In this document: positions 29,429 to 37,755 of the stretch, piece after piece
How the letters are laid out: every line of letters starts with the position of its first letter
Position numbering within the stretch: position 1 is the stretch's first letter
Assembly: GCF_030818485.1 (NCBI RefSeq)
Contig: NZ_JAUTAJ010000004.1
Coordinates: forward strand, 2,087,001-2,151,000
Source: Pseudoroseomonas cervicalis
GTDB lineage: Bacteria; Pseudomonadota; Alphaproteobacteria; Acetobacterales; Acetobacteraceae
Direction of reading: 5' to 3'
Length of the DNA: 64,000 nucleotides
The notes under the pieces: generated by a model
What the model saw: only the letters and a program-made list of their open reading frames with translations
Told to the model about the DNA's origin: nothing
The model's database searches: none
Position numbers and translations under genes: made by a program

Positions 29429-30247
29429 ATGCCGCTGTCCACCCGGCACCATGCTTCCCATGACATCTTCCTGCTGCGCGACGGGCTGTTCGAGGCTCCA
29501 CCGGATGTAGTGCTGCACACGCGGGGCAGCGCCCCGGGCGGCGAGGAGAAGGCGGCGCCGGATGGGCTCGGCCGCACCGTGCTGCAGCTGCCGGTGAACT
29601 GCTTCCTGCTGCGCGGCCCGACCGGGCTGACCCTGGTCGATGCCGGCTGCGGCTCCGCCTGGGGCGAGGGCTTCGGCGGCGCCCGCACGGCGCTGGCGCG
29701 GCTCGGCGTGGCGCCGGAGGCGATCGAGCGGGTGCTGCTGACGCATCTGCACAGCGACCATGTGCTGGGGCTGTTCGAGGGCGAGGCGGCCTATTTCCCG
29801 CGCGCCGAGATCTGGCTGCCGCGCAGCGACCTGGCCTTCTTCACCGATGCGGCGGAGCGCGCCCGCCTGCCCAAGGCGCGCCAGGGCGGCTTCGAGCTGG
29901 CGGCGCGGCTGGAACGGCTCTGCCCCCGGAAGCTGCGCCCGGTCGGCCCCGGCCCCGTGCTGCCGGGGATCGAGGCGCTGCCGCTGCCCGGCCACACGCC
30001 CGGCCATACCGGCTATCTGCTGGGCGACCTGCTGCTCTGGGGCGATGCGCTGCACCTGGCCGAGCTGCAGCCGGCCGATCCGGATATCGGCATGGCCTTC
30101 GACCTCGACCCCCTGGGTGCGGCGGCGACGCGCCACGCCCTGCTGCGGCGCTGCGCGGCCGAGGGCTGGGTGGTGGCCGGGTCGCATATCGAGGGTTTCC
30201 GGCGCGTCGAGAGCGCCGGCTGCGCCTGGAAGCTCTGCCCGGCCTGA
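29429..30247 (+). CDS. MBL-fold metallohydrolase
   Basis: The 272-residue product carries the metallo-beta-lactamase motif LLTHLHSDHVLGLF (HxHxDH), the third ligand in LPGHTPGHTGYLL and the Asp in LLWGDALH, so it should bind two metal ions. There is no signal peptide, so it is cytoplasmic. Family members include lactonases (AHL, gluconolactone), phosphodiesterases and glyoxalase II-like enzymes. It sits between pobA/pobR and pcaHG, where an enol-lactone hydrolase might be expected, but it is not homologous to PcaD and no substrate can be assigned. It is convergent with pcaG. Confidence 0.85.
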   Translation: MPLSTRHHASHDIFLLRDGLFEAPPDVVLHTRGSAPGGEEKAAPDGLGRTVLQLPVNCFLLRGPTGLTLVDAGCGSAWGEGFGGARTALARLGVAPEAIERVLLTHLHSDHVLGLFEGEAAYFPRAEIWLPRSDLAFFTDAAERARLPKARQGGFELAARLERLCPRKLRPVGPGPVLPGIEALPLPGHTPGHTGYLLGDLLLWGDALHLAELQPADPDIGMAFDLDPLGAAATRHALLRRCAAEGWVVAGSHIEGFRRVESAGCAWKLCPA

Positions 30248-30340
30248 GCCGCCTCCCCGCCGCGGAGCGGTCGGCCGAAACCCCGCCGAGACGCTGCCGC
30301 GGGGCGGCCTCCCGAAAGCCCGGGCGCAGCGCGCCCGCCT

Positions 30341-30380
30341 GACAGAAAAACAGAAAAACGGCGGGGCCCGCACCCCGCCG
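30341..30380 (-). terminator. Intrinsic terminator of pcaHG
   Basis: On the reverse strand CGGCGGGG-loop-CCCCGCCG (30380-30359) is followed by TTTTTCTGTTTTTCTGTC. The CTGTC end resembles the start of the dispersed repeat core. It lies 10 bp after the pcaG stop. Confidence 0.85.
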
Positions 30381-30389
30381 CGCCGCGCC

Positions 30390-30971
30390 TCACATATCGA
30401 AAAAGACGGTCTCGCCCTCGCCCTGCAGGCGGATCTCGAAGCGGTAGGTGGGCAGGCCCTGCCCCTCGACCTTGCGGCCGATCAGCGTGGCGCGGCGCCC
30501 GACCTGCTCGACGCAGCGCAGCACCGGGTCCGCCTCCAGCGCCGCCGCATCCTCGGGGAAGTACATGCGGGTGTGCAGGTGGATGTTGATGCCGCGCGCG
30601 AAGACCAGCAGCGAGACATGCGGCGCCTGCTTGCGGCCGTCGCGCCAGGGCACGGCGCCGGGGCGGATGGTCTCGAAGAACCATTCTCCCGTGGCCGCAT
30701 CGGCGGCCGCGCGGCCCCAGCCGGAGAAGCCCTGGGCGTTGTGGCGCCCCTCGGCATCGGCCTGCCACAGCTCCAGCAGCGCGTCGCGCACCATGTGGCC
30801 GGAGCCGTCGATCACCACCCCCTCGATGCGGATGCGCTCGCCCGGGCCGGTGATCAGATGCGGCTGTTCCTGGGTGCGGATCTCGAGCCCGGCGAAGGCC
30901 GGCAGCGTGCCGATATGCACATAGGGGCCGCCGGTCTGGCTCGGCGTTTCCTGCAGATGCTGCACGGGCAT
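30390..30971 (-). CDS. pcaG: Protocatechuate 3,4-dioxygenase alpha subunit
   Basis: PcaG is the non-catalytic-iron partner of PcaH in the intradiol dioxygenase that opens protocatechuate to 3-carboxy-cis,cis-muconate. The 193-residue product has QTGGPYVHIGTLP, IEGVVIDGSGHMVRDALLELWQADAEGRH, FETIRPGAVPWRDGRKQAPHVSLLVFARGINIHLHTRMYFPED, all typical of the alpha subunit. GGAGGGG in the end of pcaH serves as its ribosome-binding site, and only 2 bp separate the genes, so they are translationally coupled. A strong terminator follows. Confidence 0.95.
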   Translation of the reverse strand: MPVQHLQETPSQTGGPYVHIGTLPAFAGLEIRTQEQPHLITGPGERIRIEGVVIDGSGHMVRDALLELWQADAEGRHNAQGFSGWGRAAADAATGEWFFETIRPGAVPWRDGRKQAPHVSLLVFARGINIHLHTRMYFPEDAAALEADPVLRCVEQVGRRATLIGRKVEGQGLPTYRFEIRLQGEGETVFFDM

Positions 30972-30973
30972 GG

Positions 30974-31699
30974 TCACATCCCCTCCGGCTGGGTCTCGAA
31001 GAAGGTCTGGCGGCGGCCGCGCAGCACGATGTCGAAGCGATAGGCCAGCGCGTCGAAGGGCACGCTGTGGTTCATGTCGAGCTTCGCCACCAGCCGCTCC
31101 CGCGCCGCTGCATCCGGCAGGGTGCCGAGGATCGGGCAGAGGCCGATCAGCGGGTCGCCCTCGAAATAGAGCTGGCTGACCAGGCGCTGGACGAAGGCAT
31201 CGCCGAACAGCGAGAAATGGATATGCGCCGGCCGCCAGTCGCTGCCGTGGTTGCGCCAGGGATAGGGGCCGGGGCGCACGGTGCGGAAGAAGTAGTTGCC
31301 GTCGCCATCCGTCATGCAGCGCCCGGCGCCACCGAAATTCGGGTCGAGCGGCGCCAGATAGGCGTCGTTCTTGTGCCGGTAGCGGCCGCCGGCATTGGCC
31401 TGCCACACCTCGATCAGCGTGTTGCGCACGGGGCGCGCATTCTCGTCCAGCACCTTGCCGAAGACGATGATCCGCTCGCCGATCGCCTCGCCATCCTTGG
31501 CATAGTTGCGGATCAGGTCGTTCTCCAGCGGCGCCAGGATGTTCGCGCGGAACACCGGCCCGGTGTTCTCCCCCGGCCCCGGCTCGACCGAGACCAGGGC
31601 GCAGCGCGGGCTGCGCAGCACGCTGGTCTTGTATTGCGGCGTGTAGGCGGGCGGATGCAGGGCGCGGTTGCGCTTGATGATGTCACCCGGCTCGGGCAT
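30974..31699 (-). CDS. pcaH: Protocatechuate 3,4-dioxygenase beta subunit
   Basis: This subunit carries the non-haem Fe(III) site. The 241-residue product has all four ligands at nearly the positions known from the Pseudomonas putida enzyme: Tyr107 (GGRYRHKND), Tyr146 (PGPYPWRN), His159 and His161 (WRPAHIHFSLFG). GGAGG precedes the ATG at 31699. It is followed by pcaG after 2 bp and is divergent from a LysR-type gene across about 80 bp, the usual place for its regulator. The substrate would come from PobA or from AroE/QuiC, all encoded within 15 kb. Confidence 0.96.
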   Translation of the reverse strand: MPEPGDIIKRNRALHPPAYTPQYKTSVLRSPRCALVSVEPGPGENTGPVFRANILAPLENDLIRNYAKDGEAIGERIIVFGKVLDENARPVRNTLIEVWQANAGGRYRHKNDAYLAPLDPNFGGAGRCMTDGDGNYFFRTVRPGPYPWRNHGSDWRPAHIHFSLFGDAFVQRLVSQLYFEGDPLIGLCPILGTLPDAAARERLVAKLDMNHSVPFDALAYRFDIVLRGRRQTFFETQPEGM

Positions 31700-31780
31700 G
31701 GCGTTTCCTCCGCCGGGCGGCAGGGCCCGGTCCGCCGCAGCATGCCGTGCCCGCTTGCATGAAGGAACCGGGGAAGTAGC

Positions 31781-32719
31781 ATGCGATGCATGAACGGCAT
31801 CGATGCTTTGGCGCTGGATGGGCACGCGCTGCGCCTGTTCCTGGCGGTGCTGGAGGAAGGCTCGGTCACCGCGGCGGCCAGCCGGCTCGGCCTCAGCCAG
31901 TCGGCGGCCAGCCATGGGCTGATCCGGCTGCGCGCCCTGCTGGGCGACCCGCTTTTCGTCAAATCCGGCCGCGGCATCACCGCCACCCCGCAGGCCCGGG
32001 CGCTGGCCGGCCCGGCCCAGGCGCTGCTGGACGGGCTGCAGGCGCTGGCCCGGCCGCAGAGCTTCGCCCCCGCCACCGCCCGGCTGTCGCTGACCATCGC
32101 CGCCAATGACTTCCAGCGCGACCTGCTGCTGCCGCGTTTCCATGCGCGCATCGCGGCGCAGGTCGCCGATCTCAGCCTGAAGGTGGTGCCCTCCGGCGCG
32201 CCCGGCGCCGCTTTGCTGCGCGAGCGCGGCTGCGACCTGGTCATCACCCCGATCCCGCCCGCCGGCACCGACATCCTGCGGCGGCGGCTGCTCTCCGACC
32301 GCTTCGCCTGTTTCTACGACCCGGAATGCCGCGCCGCGCCGCGCACAGCGGAGGACTATCTCGCCGCTCGCCACATCACCGTGGTGCATCCCGAGGGCGA
32401 GGCGCTGGAATTCGACAAGCGGCTGGAGGCGGAGGGCATCCATCGCGACATCGCGCTGCGCCTGCCGGATTTCACCGGCATCGCCGCCTTCCTGCGCGGC
32501 AGCGCCATGCTCGCCACCCTGCCCGGGCTGCTGCGGCATGCGGCGCTGTCCGGCTTCGCCGGCGTGCCGGTGCCGCTGCCCCTGGCCGATGGGCGGCTGG
32601 ACGCGCTGCCGCTGCACATGGCCTGGCACCGGCGCGACCAGCAGGATGCGCGCCATGCCTGGCTGCGCGCGCAGCTGCTGCAGGTGGCGGCCGAGACGCC
32701 GCGCGGGAGCGCAGCGTGA
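31781..32719 (+). CDS. LysR-family regulator divergent from pcaHG
   Basis: The product of about 312 residues has an N-terminal winged helix (LRLFLAVLEEGSVTAAASRLGLSQSAASHGLIRLRALLGDPLFVKSGRGITATPQARAL) and a LysR effector domain. Position suggests control of pcaHG by a pathway intermediate, as PcaQ does in rhizobia, but the sequence looks more like the NodD/NahR branch with its LxRLR and GRG pattern, so I do not name it PcaQ. GGGGAAG precedes the ATG at 31781. Its stop overlaps the IclR gene's GTG by 4 bp, so the two regulators are co-transcribed. Confidence 0.88.
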   Translation: MRCMNGIDALALDGHALRLFLAVLEEGSVTAAASRLGLSQSAASHGLIRLRALLGDPLFVKSGRGITATPQARALAGPAQALLDGLQALARPQSFAPATARLSLTIAANDFQRDLLLPRFHARIAAQVADLSLKVVPSGAPGAALLRERGCDLVITPIPPAGTDILRRRLLSDRFACFYDPECRAAPRTAEDYLAARHITVVHPEGEALEFDKRLEAEGIHRDIALRLPDFTGIAAFLRGSAMLATLPGLLRHAALSGFAGVPVPLPLADGRLDALPLHMAWHRRDQQDARHAWLRAQLLQVAAETPRGSAA

Positions 32720-33486
32720 AGCGCGGCCCGGCGGCGCGCGACCTGCTGGGCGGCCTGTCGCGCGGCCTGGCGGTGATCGAGGCCTTCGACGCCACCCGGC
32801 CGCGCGCCAGCATCGCCGACATCGCCCGCGCCACCGGCCTGACCCGCGCCGCGGCGCGGCGCTGCCTGCTGACGCTGGCCGAGCTCGGCTATGCCGAGGG
32901 CGATGGCCGCCATTATTGGCTGACGCCGCGCGTGCTGCGGCTCGGCGGCGCCTGGCTGTCCAGCGCCACCCTGCCGGAGCTGCTGCAGCCGCAGCTGGAC
33001 GCGGTGCGGGAGGCGACGGGGGAGAGCTGCTCCGCCGCCATCCTGGACGGGACGGAGGTGGTCTATGTGGCGCGCGCCGCGGCGCGGCGGATCATGTCGA
33101 TCAGCCTCGGCGTCGGCAGCCGGCTGCCGGCGCATTGCACGGCGCTGGGGCGGGCCCTGCTCTCCGCCCTGCCGGAGGGGGCGCTGGAGCAGCATATCGC
33201 CGCCCTGACGCCGGAGGCGCTGACCAGCCACACCCGCACCAGCCGCGCCGGGATCCGCGCCGCCATCGCCGAGGCCCGCGCCCAGGGCTATGCGCTGGTG
33301 GATGAGGAGCTGGAGATCGGGCTGCGCTCGCTGGCCGTGCCGGTGCGCGACCAGCGCGGCCGCTGCGTCGCCGCCATCAATATCGGCGTGCAGACGGCCC
33401 GCGCGCCGGAGCCGGTGCTGCAGGAGCGGCTGCTGCCGGCGCTGCTGGCGGCGGCGGCCGAGCTGCGCCGGGTGATCCCGGGCTGA
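32716..33486 (+). CDS. IclR-family regulator, PcaR/PcaU/PobR type
   Basis: Starting from GTG 32716 (overlapping the LysR stop as GTGA) gives 256 residues. The N-terminal winged helix contains SIADIARATGLTRAAARRCLLTLAELGY. The effector domain has the PcaR-like segments SCSAAILDGTEVVYVARAAARRIMSISLGVGSRLPAHCTALGRALLSALP and YALVDEELEIGLRSLAVPVRDQRGRCVAAINIGVQ. This subfamily senses 3-oxoadipate or protocatechuate and activates pca genes. A palindrome of the expected type lies upstream of pcaI, about 4 kb away. PcaR is likely but not proven. Confidence 0.88.
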   Translation: MKRGPAARDLLGGLSRGLAVIEAFDATRPRASIADIARATGLTRAAARRCLLTLAELGYAEGDGRHYWLTPRVLRLGGAWLSSATLPELLQPQLDAVREATGESCSAAILDGTEVVYVARAAARRIMSISLGVGSRLPAHCTALGRALLSALPEGALEQHIAALTPEALTSHTRTSRAGIRAAIAEARAQGYALVDEELEIGLRSLAVPVRDQRGRCVAAINIGVQTARAPEPVLQERLLPALLAAAAELRRVIPG

Positions 33487-33532
33487 GCGATCGGCGCTTC
33501 TCCCCGGCTGCGGCGGGCCCTAAGCAGGCGGC

Positions 33533-34453
33533 ATGACCGCGCCGCTGCAGATCCTCCTCGCCAGCTACAATGGCGCCGCCTGGCTGCCGGAGCAGCTGGC
33601 CAGCCTCGACGCGCAGGCGGCCGCGCCGGACTGGCGGCTGCTGTGGCGCGATGATGGCTCCAGCGATGCCAGCGCGGCGATCCTGGCCGCGCATCCGCGC
33701 GCGCGGCAGGTGCCGGGCGGGGCCCATGGGGAATCGGGGCGGCTCGGCCCCGGCCCGGGTTTCCTGGCGCTGCTGGCGGCGGCGCCGGAGGATGCGCCGG
33801 CCTATGCCTTCTGCGACCAGGACGATGTCTGGCTGCCGCACAAGCTGGCCAGCGCCTGGGGCTGGATCGCGGCGCAGCCGGCGGAGCGGCCGGCGCTGTA
33901 CTGCGCCCGGCAGCAATTGGTGGATGCGGCGCTGAACCCGATCGGCCTGTCCCCCGACGCGCCGCGCCCGCCCGGCTTCGGCAATGCGCTGGTGCAGAAC
34001 ATCGCCACTGGCTGCACGGTGATGCTGAACCCGGCGGCGCGGCGGCTGATCCTGGCGGCGCCGCCGATGCCGGCGGCCTCGATGCATGATTGGTGGGCCT
34101 ATCTGCTGGTCAGCGGCGCCGGCGGCGCGCTGCGCTTCGATCCGCGCCCGGCCCTGCTCTACCGCCAGCATGGGCGCAACAGCGTGGGCGCCAGCGGCGC
34201 CGACCTCGCCCGCGCGCGGGGCGCGCTGCGGCGCGGCGCCACGCGCTTCCTCGACACGCTGGAGGCGCATCGCGCGGCGCTGGCCGGGGCCGGGCCGCTG
34301 CTGGTGCCGCAGGCGCGCCAGGCGCTGGCGGCGCTGGCCCCGCTGCGCGGCGCCGGGCCGCTGCAGCGGCTGCGTCTCGCCCGCCGCGCCGGCCTCTACC
34401 GCCAGCGGGCGGTGGAGGATTGGGCGCTGCGGGGCATGCTGCTGCTGGGCTAG
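33533..34453 (+). CDS. Glycosyltransferase family 2 protein
   Basis: The 306-residue product has the GT-A features of rhamnosyl-type GT2 enzymes: ILLASYNGAAWLPEQLASLDAQ, WRDDGSSDAS, FCDQDDVWLPHKL (the DxD-like metal site) and ASMHDWWAYLL. The C-terminal part has RQHGRNSVGA. It probably adds a sugar to a surface polysaccharide or LPS O-chain. Its stop overlaps by 4 bp with the stop of the convergent multidomain glycosyltransferase gene. The pair splits the catabolic gene cluster and is unrelated to it in function. Confidence 0.88.
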   Translation: MTAPLQILLASYNGAAWLPEQLASLDAQAAAPDWRLLWRDDGSSDASAAILAAHPRARQVPGGAHGESGRLGPGPGFLALLAAAPEDAPAYAFCDQDDVWLPHKLASAWGWIAAQPAERPALYCARQQLVDAALNPIGLSPDAPRPPGFGNALVQNIATGCTVMLNPAARRLILAAPPMPAASMHDWWAYLLVSGAGGALRFDPRPALLYRQHGRNSVGASGADLARARGALRRGATRFLDTLEAHRAALAGAGPLLVPQARQALAALAPLRGAGPLQRLRLARRAGLYRQRAVEDWALRGMLLLG

Positions 34454-37401
34454 GGGGCGGCGCCGCGGCCCCCGGCGTGGCGCGCCTCGGCCGCCGCGTA
34501 GCAGTCGAGATAGGCGGCGGCGACCCGCTCCATGCCATAGGCCTCGCCCAGCGCCGCGGCGTCGCGGCCGAAGCCGGCGCGGGTGGGCTCGTCGGCCATG
34601 GCCAGCATCGCCTCGGCCAGCGCCTCGGCGAAGGCGCCATCCTCCGGCTCGGCCGGCAGCACCAGCCCGGCGCGGCGCCCCTCCTGCAGCAGCATGCCGC
34701 GGATCTCGCCGACATCGGTGGCGATCACCGGCCGGCCCACCTGCATCGCCTGGATCAGCCCCAGCGGATGCGATTCGCCGGCGAAGCGCGTCGGCAGGAT
34801 GACGACATCGGCCAGCCGGTACAGGCCGTGGATGCGCTCCTGGAAGCCCAGCAGATGCACACCGGGCGGCAGCTCCGGCAAAGCGCGCAGCCGGTCGGCC
34901 TCCGGCCCCTCCCCCGCCAGCAGCAGCCGCAGCCGGCGCGGGCTGCGCGGCTGGGCGCGGCGCAGCGCCTCCACCGCGATGCCCCAGCCCTTGTCGGGAA
35001 TGGCGCGCGAGGCGAGCGCGAAGACCAGCTCGTCCTCGCCGATGCCGAGCGCCGCGCGGTCCTGCGGGAAGGGCCGGTCGTCGAGGGCCATGCCGTTGGG
35101 GATGCGGCGCACCGGCACCTGCCGCTCCGCCCCCCCCAACTGCTGCAAATTGCGCGGCGTCAGATAGACGAAACAGTCGACACCGCGCGCCAGGCGCTGG
35201 CGGAAGCCCTCCTCCATCGCGGTGAATTCGTAGGAGCCGTGCAGGGTGACGACATAGGGCACCGGCGGCGGCGCCTCGCCGGCCAGGAACAGATGCTCGC
35301 CGCCGACGAAATGCGAATGGATCAGCGTCACCCCGGTCTCGGCCAGGAAACGCTCCGGCCCGGCCCGGCGGACATCCTCGGCGTGGTAGACGGCGACGCG
35401 GCGGTCGAGCTGGGCGCGCACCTGCGGGTTCCAGTCATGCGGCATCAGCGCCAGCATCGACACGACATGGCCCTGTTGCACCAGCGCATTGGCCAGGTGG
35501 ATCGGCACCATCTCGCCGCCGCCGAGATAGAAGCCCAGCGTCACCATCAGCACATGCCGCGTCTCGCGCGGGGCGGCCAGCGCCGCATTGCTGTCGAACA
35601 CGGCGGAGAGGCTGCCGAGCGCGGCGGCGGCGCCGGCATGGCCGAACTGCGCCTCCAGCTGGGTGTGGAACCGCTCCACCGTCGCCTCGGGGATGCCGAA
35701 GCGGCGGCGCAGCGCCAGCAGCAGCCTTGCATGCTCGCGGTAATAGCCCTCGGTGGTGAAGCTGCCGGCCGAGGTGTTCTGCCCGTGCTGGCGGAAATAG
35801 CTGACCGCCTGCGGCTCATAGGCGATGCGGCCGCCGCGCGAGAGGGTGGCGTAGAGGAACCAGTCGCCGAGGATGCGGTAGGTCGCGGCCTCCTGCCACA
35901 CCGCCTCCTCCACCGGCTGGTTGCGGATCAGGCAGCCGCCGACATTGGCGATCAGGTTGGAGACGCCGAAGCCGCCATCGAACCAGGCCTTGGCCGGGCG
36001 GCTGACCGGGCGGCCGCACAGGCCGGGCTCGGCCCGCTCGCGATAGGCGTCGAGCCCGTCATAGGGCCGCCCTTCGGCATCGGCGAACTGGATGCGGCCG
36101 AAGCCCAGCAGCACGCTCTCATCGGTGAAGACCGGCACCAGCCGCTCGAGGAAGCGCGGATCGGCGAAATCATCGCTCTCGCAGATCCAGATCAGCTCGC
36201 CCTTCGCCTCGGCGACGCCGCGGCGCCACTGGCGGAAGACATTGCCGGAATTGGCCTCGTTCAGCACGGCGCGGATGCGGCCGGGATGCGCCTCCGCATA
36301 GCGCCGGATCACCGCGGCGCTGTCATCGGTCGAGGCGTCGTCGAGCAGGATCACCTCGATGTTGCGGTAGCGCTGGCCGAGGATGCTGTCGATGCGCTGC
36401 GGCAGGAAGCGCGCATGGTTGTAGTTGGGCACGATGACGCTTACCAGCGGCTGGTAGTCGCGGCTGAAGCGGCGGCGCGCCCGCAGATGCCGCAGCCGGT
36501 GGCTGGCATGGTAGAGGCTGCGCAGCATGGCGCGGCCCCGGCGGCGCAGCCCGGGGAAGCGCGACAGCGCCGCGCGCAGCGGCGCCGAGGCGCGCCAGAA
36601 GGTGCTGCTCTCGATCGCCAGGCCGCGCTGGCGCAGCTGCTCGGTGCGGCGGGTGGCGATCTCGGCCAAGCGGGTCTGCTCGGCCAGCTGCTGGCGCAGC
36701 TCGGCCTCGCGCCGCGGCCAGTCGGCCTCCTGCGATGGGGGCTGCCCCGCACCGGCCGGCCCTGGTGCCGGCTGGTTCTGGCTGGAAGGCGATGATGCCG
36801 GCTGGTTCTGGCTGGCCGGCGATGATGCCGGCTGGCACAGGCTGGCCGGCAGCGGCGGCAGCGGCGCGTCGGAGGCCAGCACCAGCCCCTGCCCGCGCTC
36901 CGGCGCCGCGGCGTCCGGCATGGCCTCCGCCGCCTGGCGCAGCCAGCGCAGCTCGGCGGGCGCCTCCGGCAGCAGCAGGCTGCCCGCCACCGCGTGCTGG
37001 CCGAGCACGGCGACCTGGGCGAAGAGCGGCCGCAGCGCCGCCTGCAGCGGCGCCACCGCGCCGCCCAGCAGCAGCAGCCCGCCCGGCGCCAAGGCGCGGC
37101 GCAGGGCGGCGAGCGCCTCGGCCCCCGCCGGCGCATCCTCCAGGCAGAGCAGCAGCTCGGCCTCGCCCTCGGGCAGGGCCTGGGCAGGAAGGGCGGCGCC
37201 GGCCGGCCAGGGCAGCGCGCGCAGGGCGGCGGCCTGGCCGTCCAGCAGCCGCGCCGCCGCCCCGGGGTCGGGGCCCAGCGCCAGCACGCGGCGGCCCGCC
37301 GCCAGCTCGCGCGCGAACCACCAGCGATGCAGCCGCTCCAGCGAAACCGTCCGTTCCCCCACCTCCGGCCCCGAAACCCCGCCGGAACTGCCTACCACCA
37401 T
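34450..37401 (-). CDS. Multidomain glycosyltransferase (methyltransferase-like, GT2 and GT4 modules)
   Basis: GAGG before ATG 37401 gives a 983-residue chain. Residues 1 to about 180 look like a degenerate SAM-methyltransferase fold (RRVLALGPDPGAAARLLDG, LRRALAPGGLLLLGG). Residues about 185-215 are a decapeptide repeat rich in Gln/Pro/Ser. A coiled-coil-like helix follows. About residues 320-560 form a GT2 domain (VSVIVPNYNHARFLPQRIDSIL, LLDDASTDDS, CESDDF). About residues 640-970 form a GT4/GT-B domain (GGGEMVPIHLANAL, HSHFVGGEHL, IPDKGWGIAVEALRR, PTRFAGESHPLGLIQAMQ). It probably builds part of a surface glycan. The fusion order is unusual but not unique to my knowledge. Confidence 0.88.
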   Translation of the reverse strand: MVVGSSGGVSGPEVGERTVSLERLHRWWFARELAAGRRVLALGPDPGAAARLLDGQAAALRALPWPAGAALPAQALPEGEAELLLCLEDAPAGAEALAALRRALAPGGLLLLGGAVAPLQAALRPLFAQVAVLGQHAVAGSLLLPEAPAELRWLRQAAEAMPDAAAPERGQGLVLASDAPLPPLPASLCQPASSPASQNQPASSPSSQNQPAPGPAGAGQPPSQEADWPRREAELRQQLAEQTRLAEIATRRTEQLRQRGLAIESSTFWRASAPLRAALSRFPGLRRRGRAMLRSLYHASHRLRHLRARRRFSRDYQPLVSVIVPNYNHARFLPQRIDSILGQRYRNIEVILLDDASTDDSAAVIRRYAEAHPGRIRAVLNEANSGNVFRQWRRGVAEAKGELIWICESDDFADPRFLERLVPVFTDESVLLGFGRIQFADAEGRPYDGLDAYRERAEPGLCGRPVSRPAKAWFDGGFGVSNLIANVGGCLIRNQPVEEAVWQEAATYRILGDWFLYATLSRGGRIAYEPQAVSYFRQHGQNTSAGSFTTEGYYREHARLLLALRRRFGIPEATVERFHTQLEAQFGHAGAAAALGSLSAVFDSNAALAAPRETRHVLMVTLGFYLGGGEMVPIHLANALVQQGHVVSMLALMPHDWNPQVRAQLDRRVAVYHAEDVRRAGPERFLAETGVTLIHSHFVGGEHLFLAGEAPPPVPYVVTLHGSYEFTAMEEGFRQRLARGVDCFVYLTPRNLQQLGGAERQVPVRRIPNGMALDDRPFPQDRAALGIGEDELVFALASRAIPDKGWGIAVEALRRAQPRSPRRLRLLLAGEGPEADRLRALPELPPGVHLLGFQERIHGLYRLADVVILPTRFAGESHPLGLIQAMQVGRPVIATDVGEIRGMLLQEGRRAGLVLPAEPEDGAFAEALAEAMLAMADEPTRAGFGRDAAALGEAYGMERVAAAYLDCYAAAEARHAGGRGAAP
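36767..36850. repeat. 30-bp tandem repeat inside the glycosyltransferase gene
   Basis: Units begin at 36767, 36797 and 36827 (the last partial) and share GCCGGCTGG-N-GGCTGG-N-GATGAT. In the coding frame they give a ten-residue repeat of the type QPASSPSSQN between the methyltransferase-like and coiled-coil regions. Such linkers can change length by slippage. Confidence 0.85.
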
Positions 37402-37755
37402 GCACCACCTCAAATGCGCGGCGGCAGGGGCCGCCGCGCTGTCCGTCCTGAACCGGGTCCTGTAGCGCAGCCCGGCCATGCCGCCCATGGAGGGCGCCCT
37501 GCCTCTCCGCGAATGAGAGACACCGCGCAAGGAAACCGGAAATCGTGGCATAAACCGGGCCGGGCCGCGGAGTTGCACGGCCAAGCCCAGGTTTCTCGCC
37601 GCCCCGGGCCGGCGCGTTGTGCGCATAGCGCACGCGATTGCCGCCACCGCCCGGCGCGACCTAGTCTCGGCCACCGGCCGTCCAGGGCCGGGCGGGCCGC
37701 CCCGGGACCGCTCCGGCGACCGGCCCCAGGCAGCCCCAGGGCAGTGAGGAAGCGC
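37402..37755. other. Divergent control region: glycosyltransferase / pcaIJF
   Basis: This gap of about 350 bp separates two divergent units. It contains the pca palindrome (listed separately) about 125 bp before pcaI and GAGGA 5 bp before the pcaI ATG. The left half is GC-rich with no convincing gene or hairpin pair. Confidence 0.5.
37619..37633. promoter_or_regulatory. PcaR-type palindrome upstream of pcaI
   Basis: GTGCGC-ATA-GCGCAC is a perfect 15-bp dyad. It resembles the PcaR site GTTCGATAATCGCAC that I recall from Pseudomonas putida pcaIJ, matching at 10 of 15 positions with both ends conserved. An IclR-type regulator of the right subfamily is encoded at 32716-33486. Confidence 0.5.

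Noticed and set aside
29429..30247. Naming the MBL-fold gene as an enol-lactone hydrolase or AHL lactonase
   Set aside because: The HxHxDH motif defines only the superfamily; the location near pcaHG is not enough to assign a substrate.
34090..36795. A forward frame of about 900 codons opposite the large glycosyltransferase
   Set aside because: The opposite strand has clear GT2 and GT4 motifs; the forward frame is compositionally a shadow.
36767..36850. Possible CRISPR-like or VNTR array
   Set aside because: The 30-bp units are directly adjacent with no spacers, are in frame in a gene and encode a Pro/Ser/Gln linker, so it is a coding tandem repeat.
37402..37755. A tRNA or other structured RNA in the longest gene-free gap
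   Set aside because: I found no cloverleaf arms, no conserved T-loop sequence and no terminator; only the pca dyad stands out.
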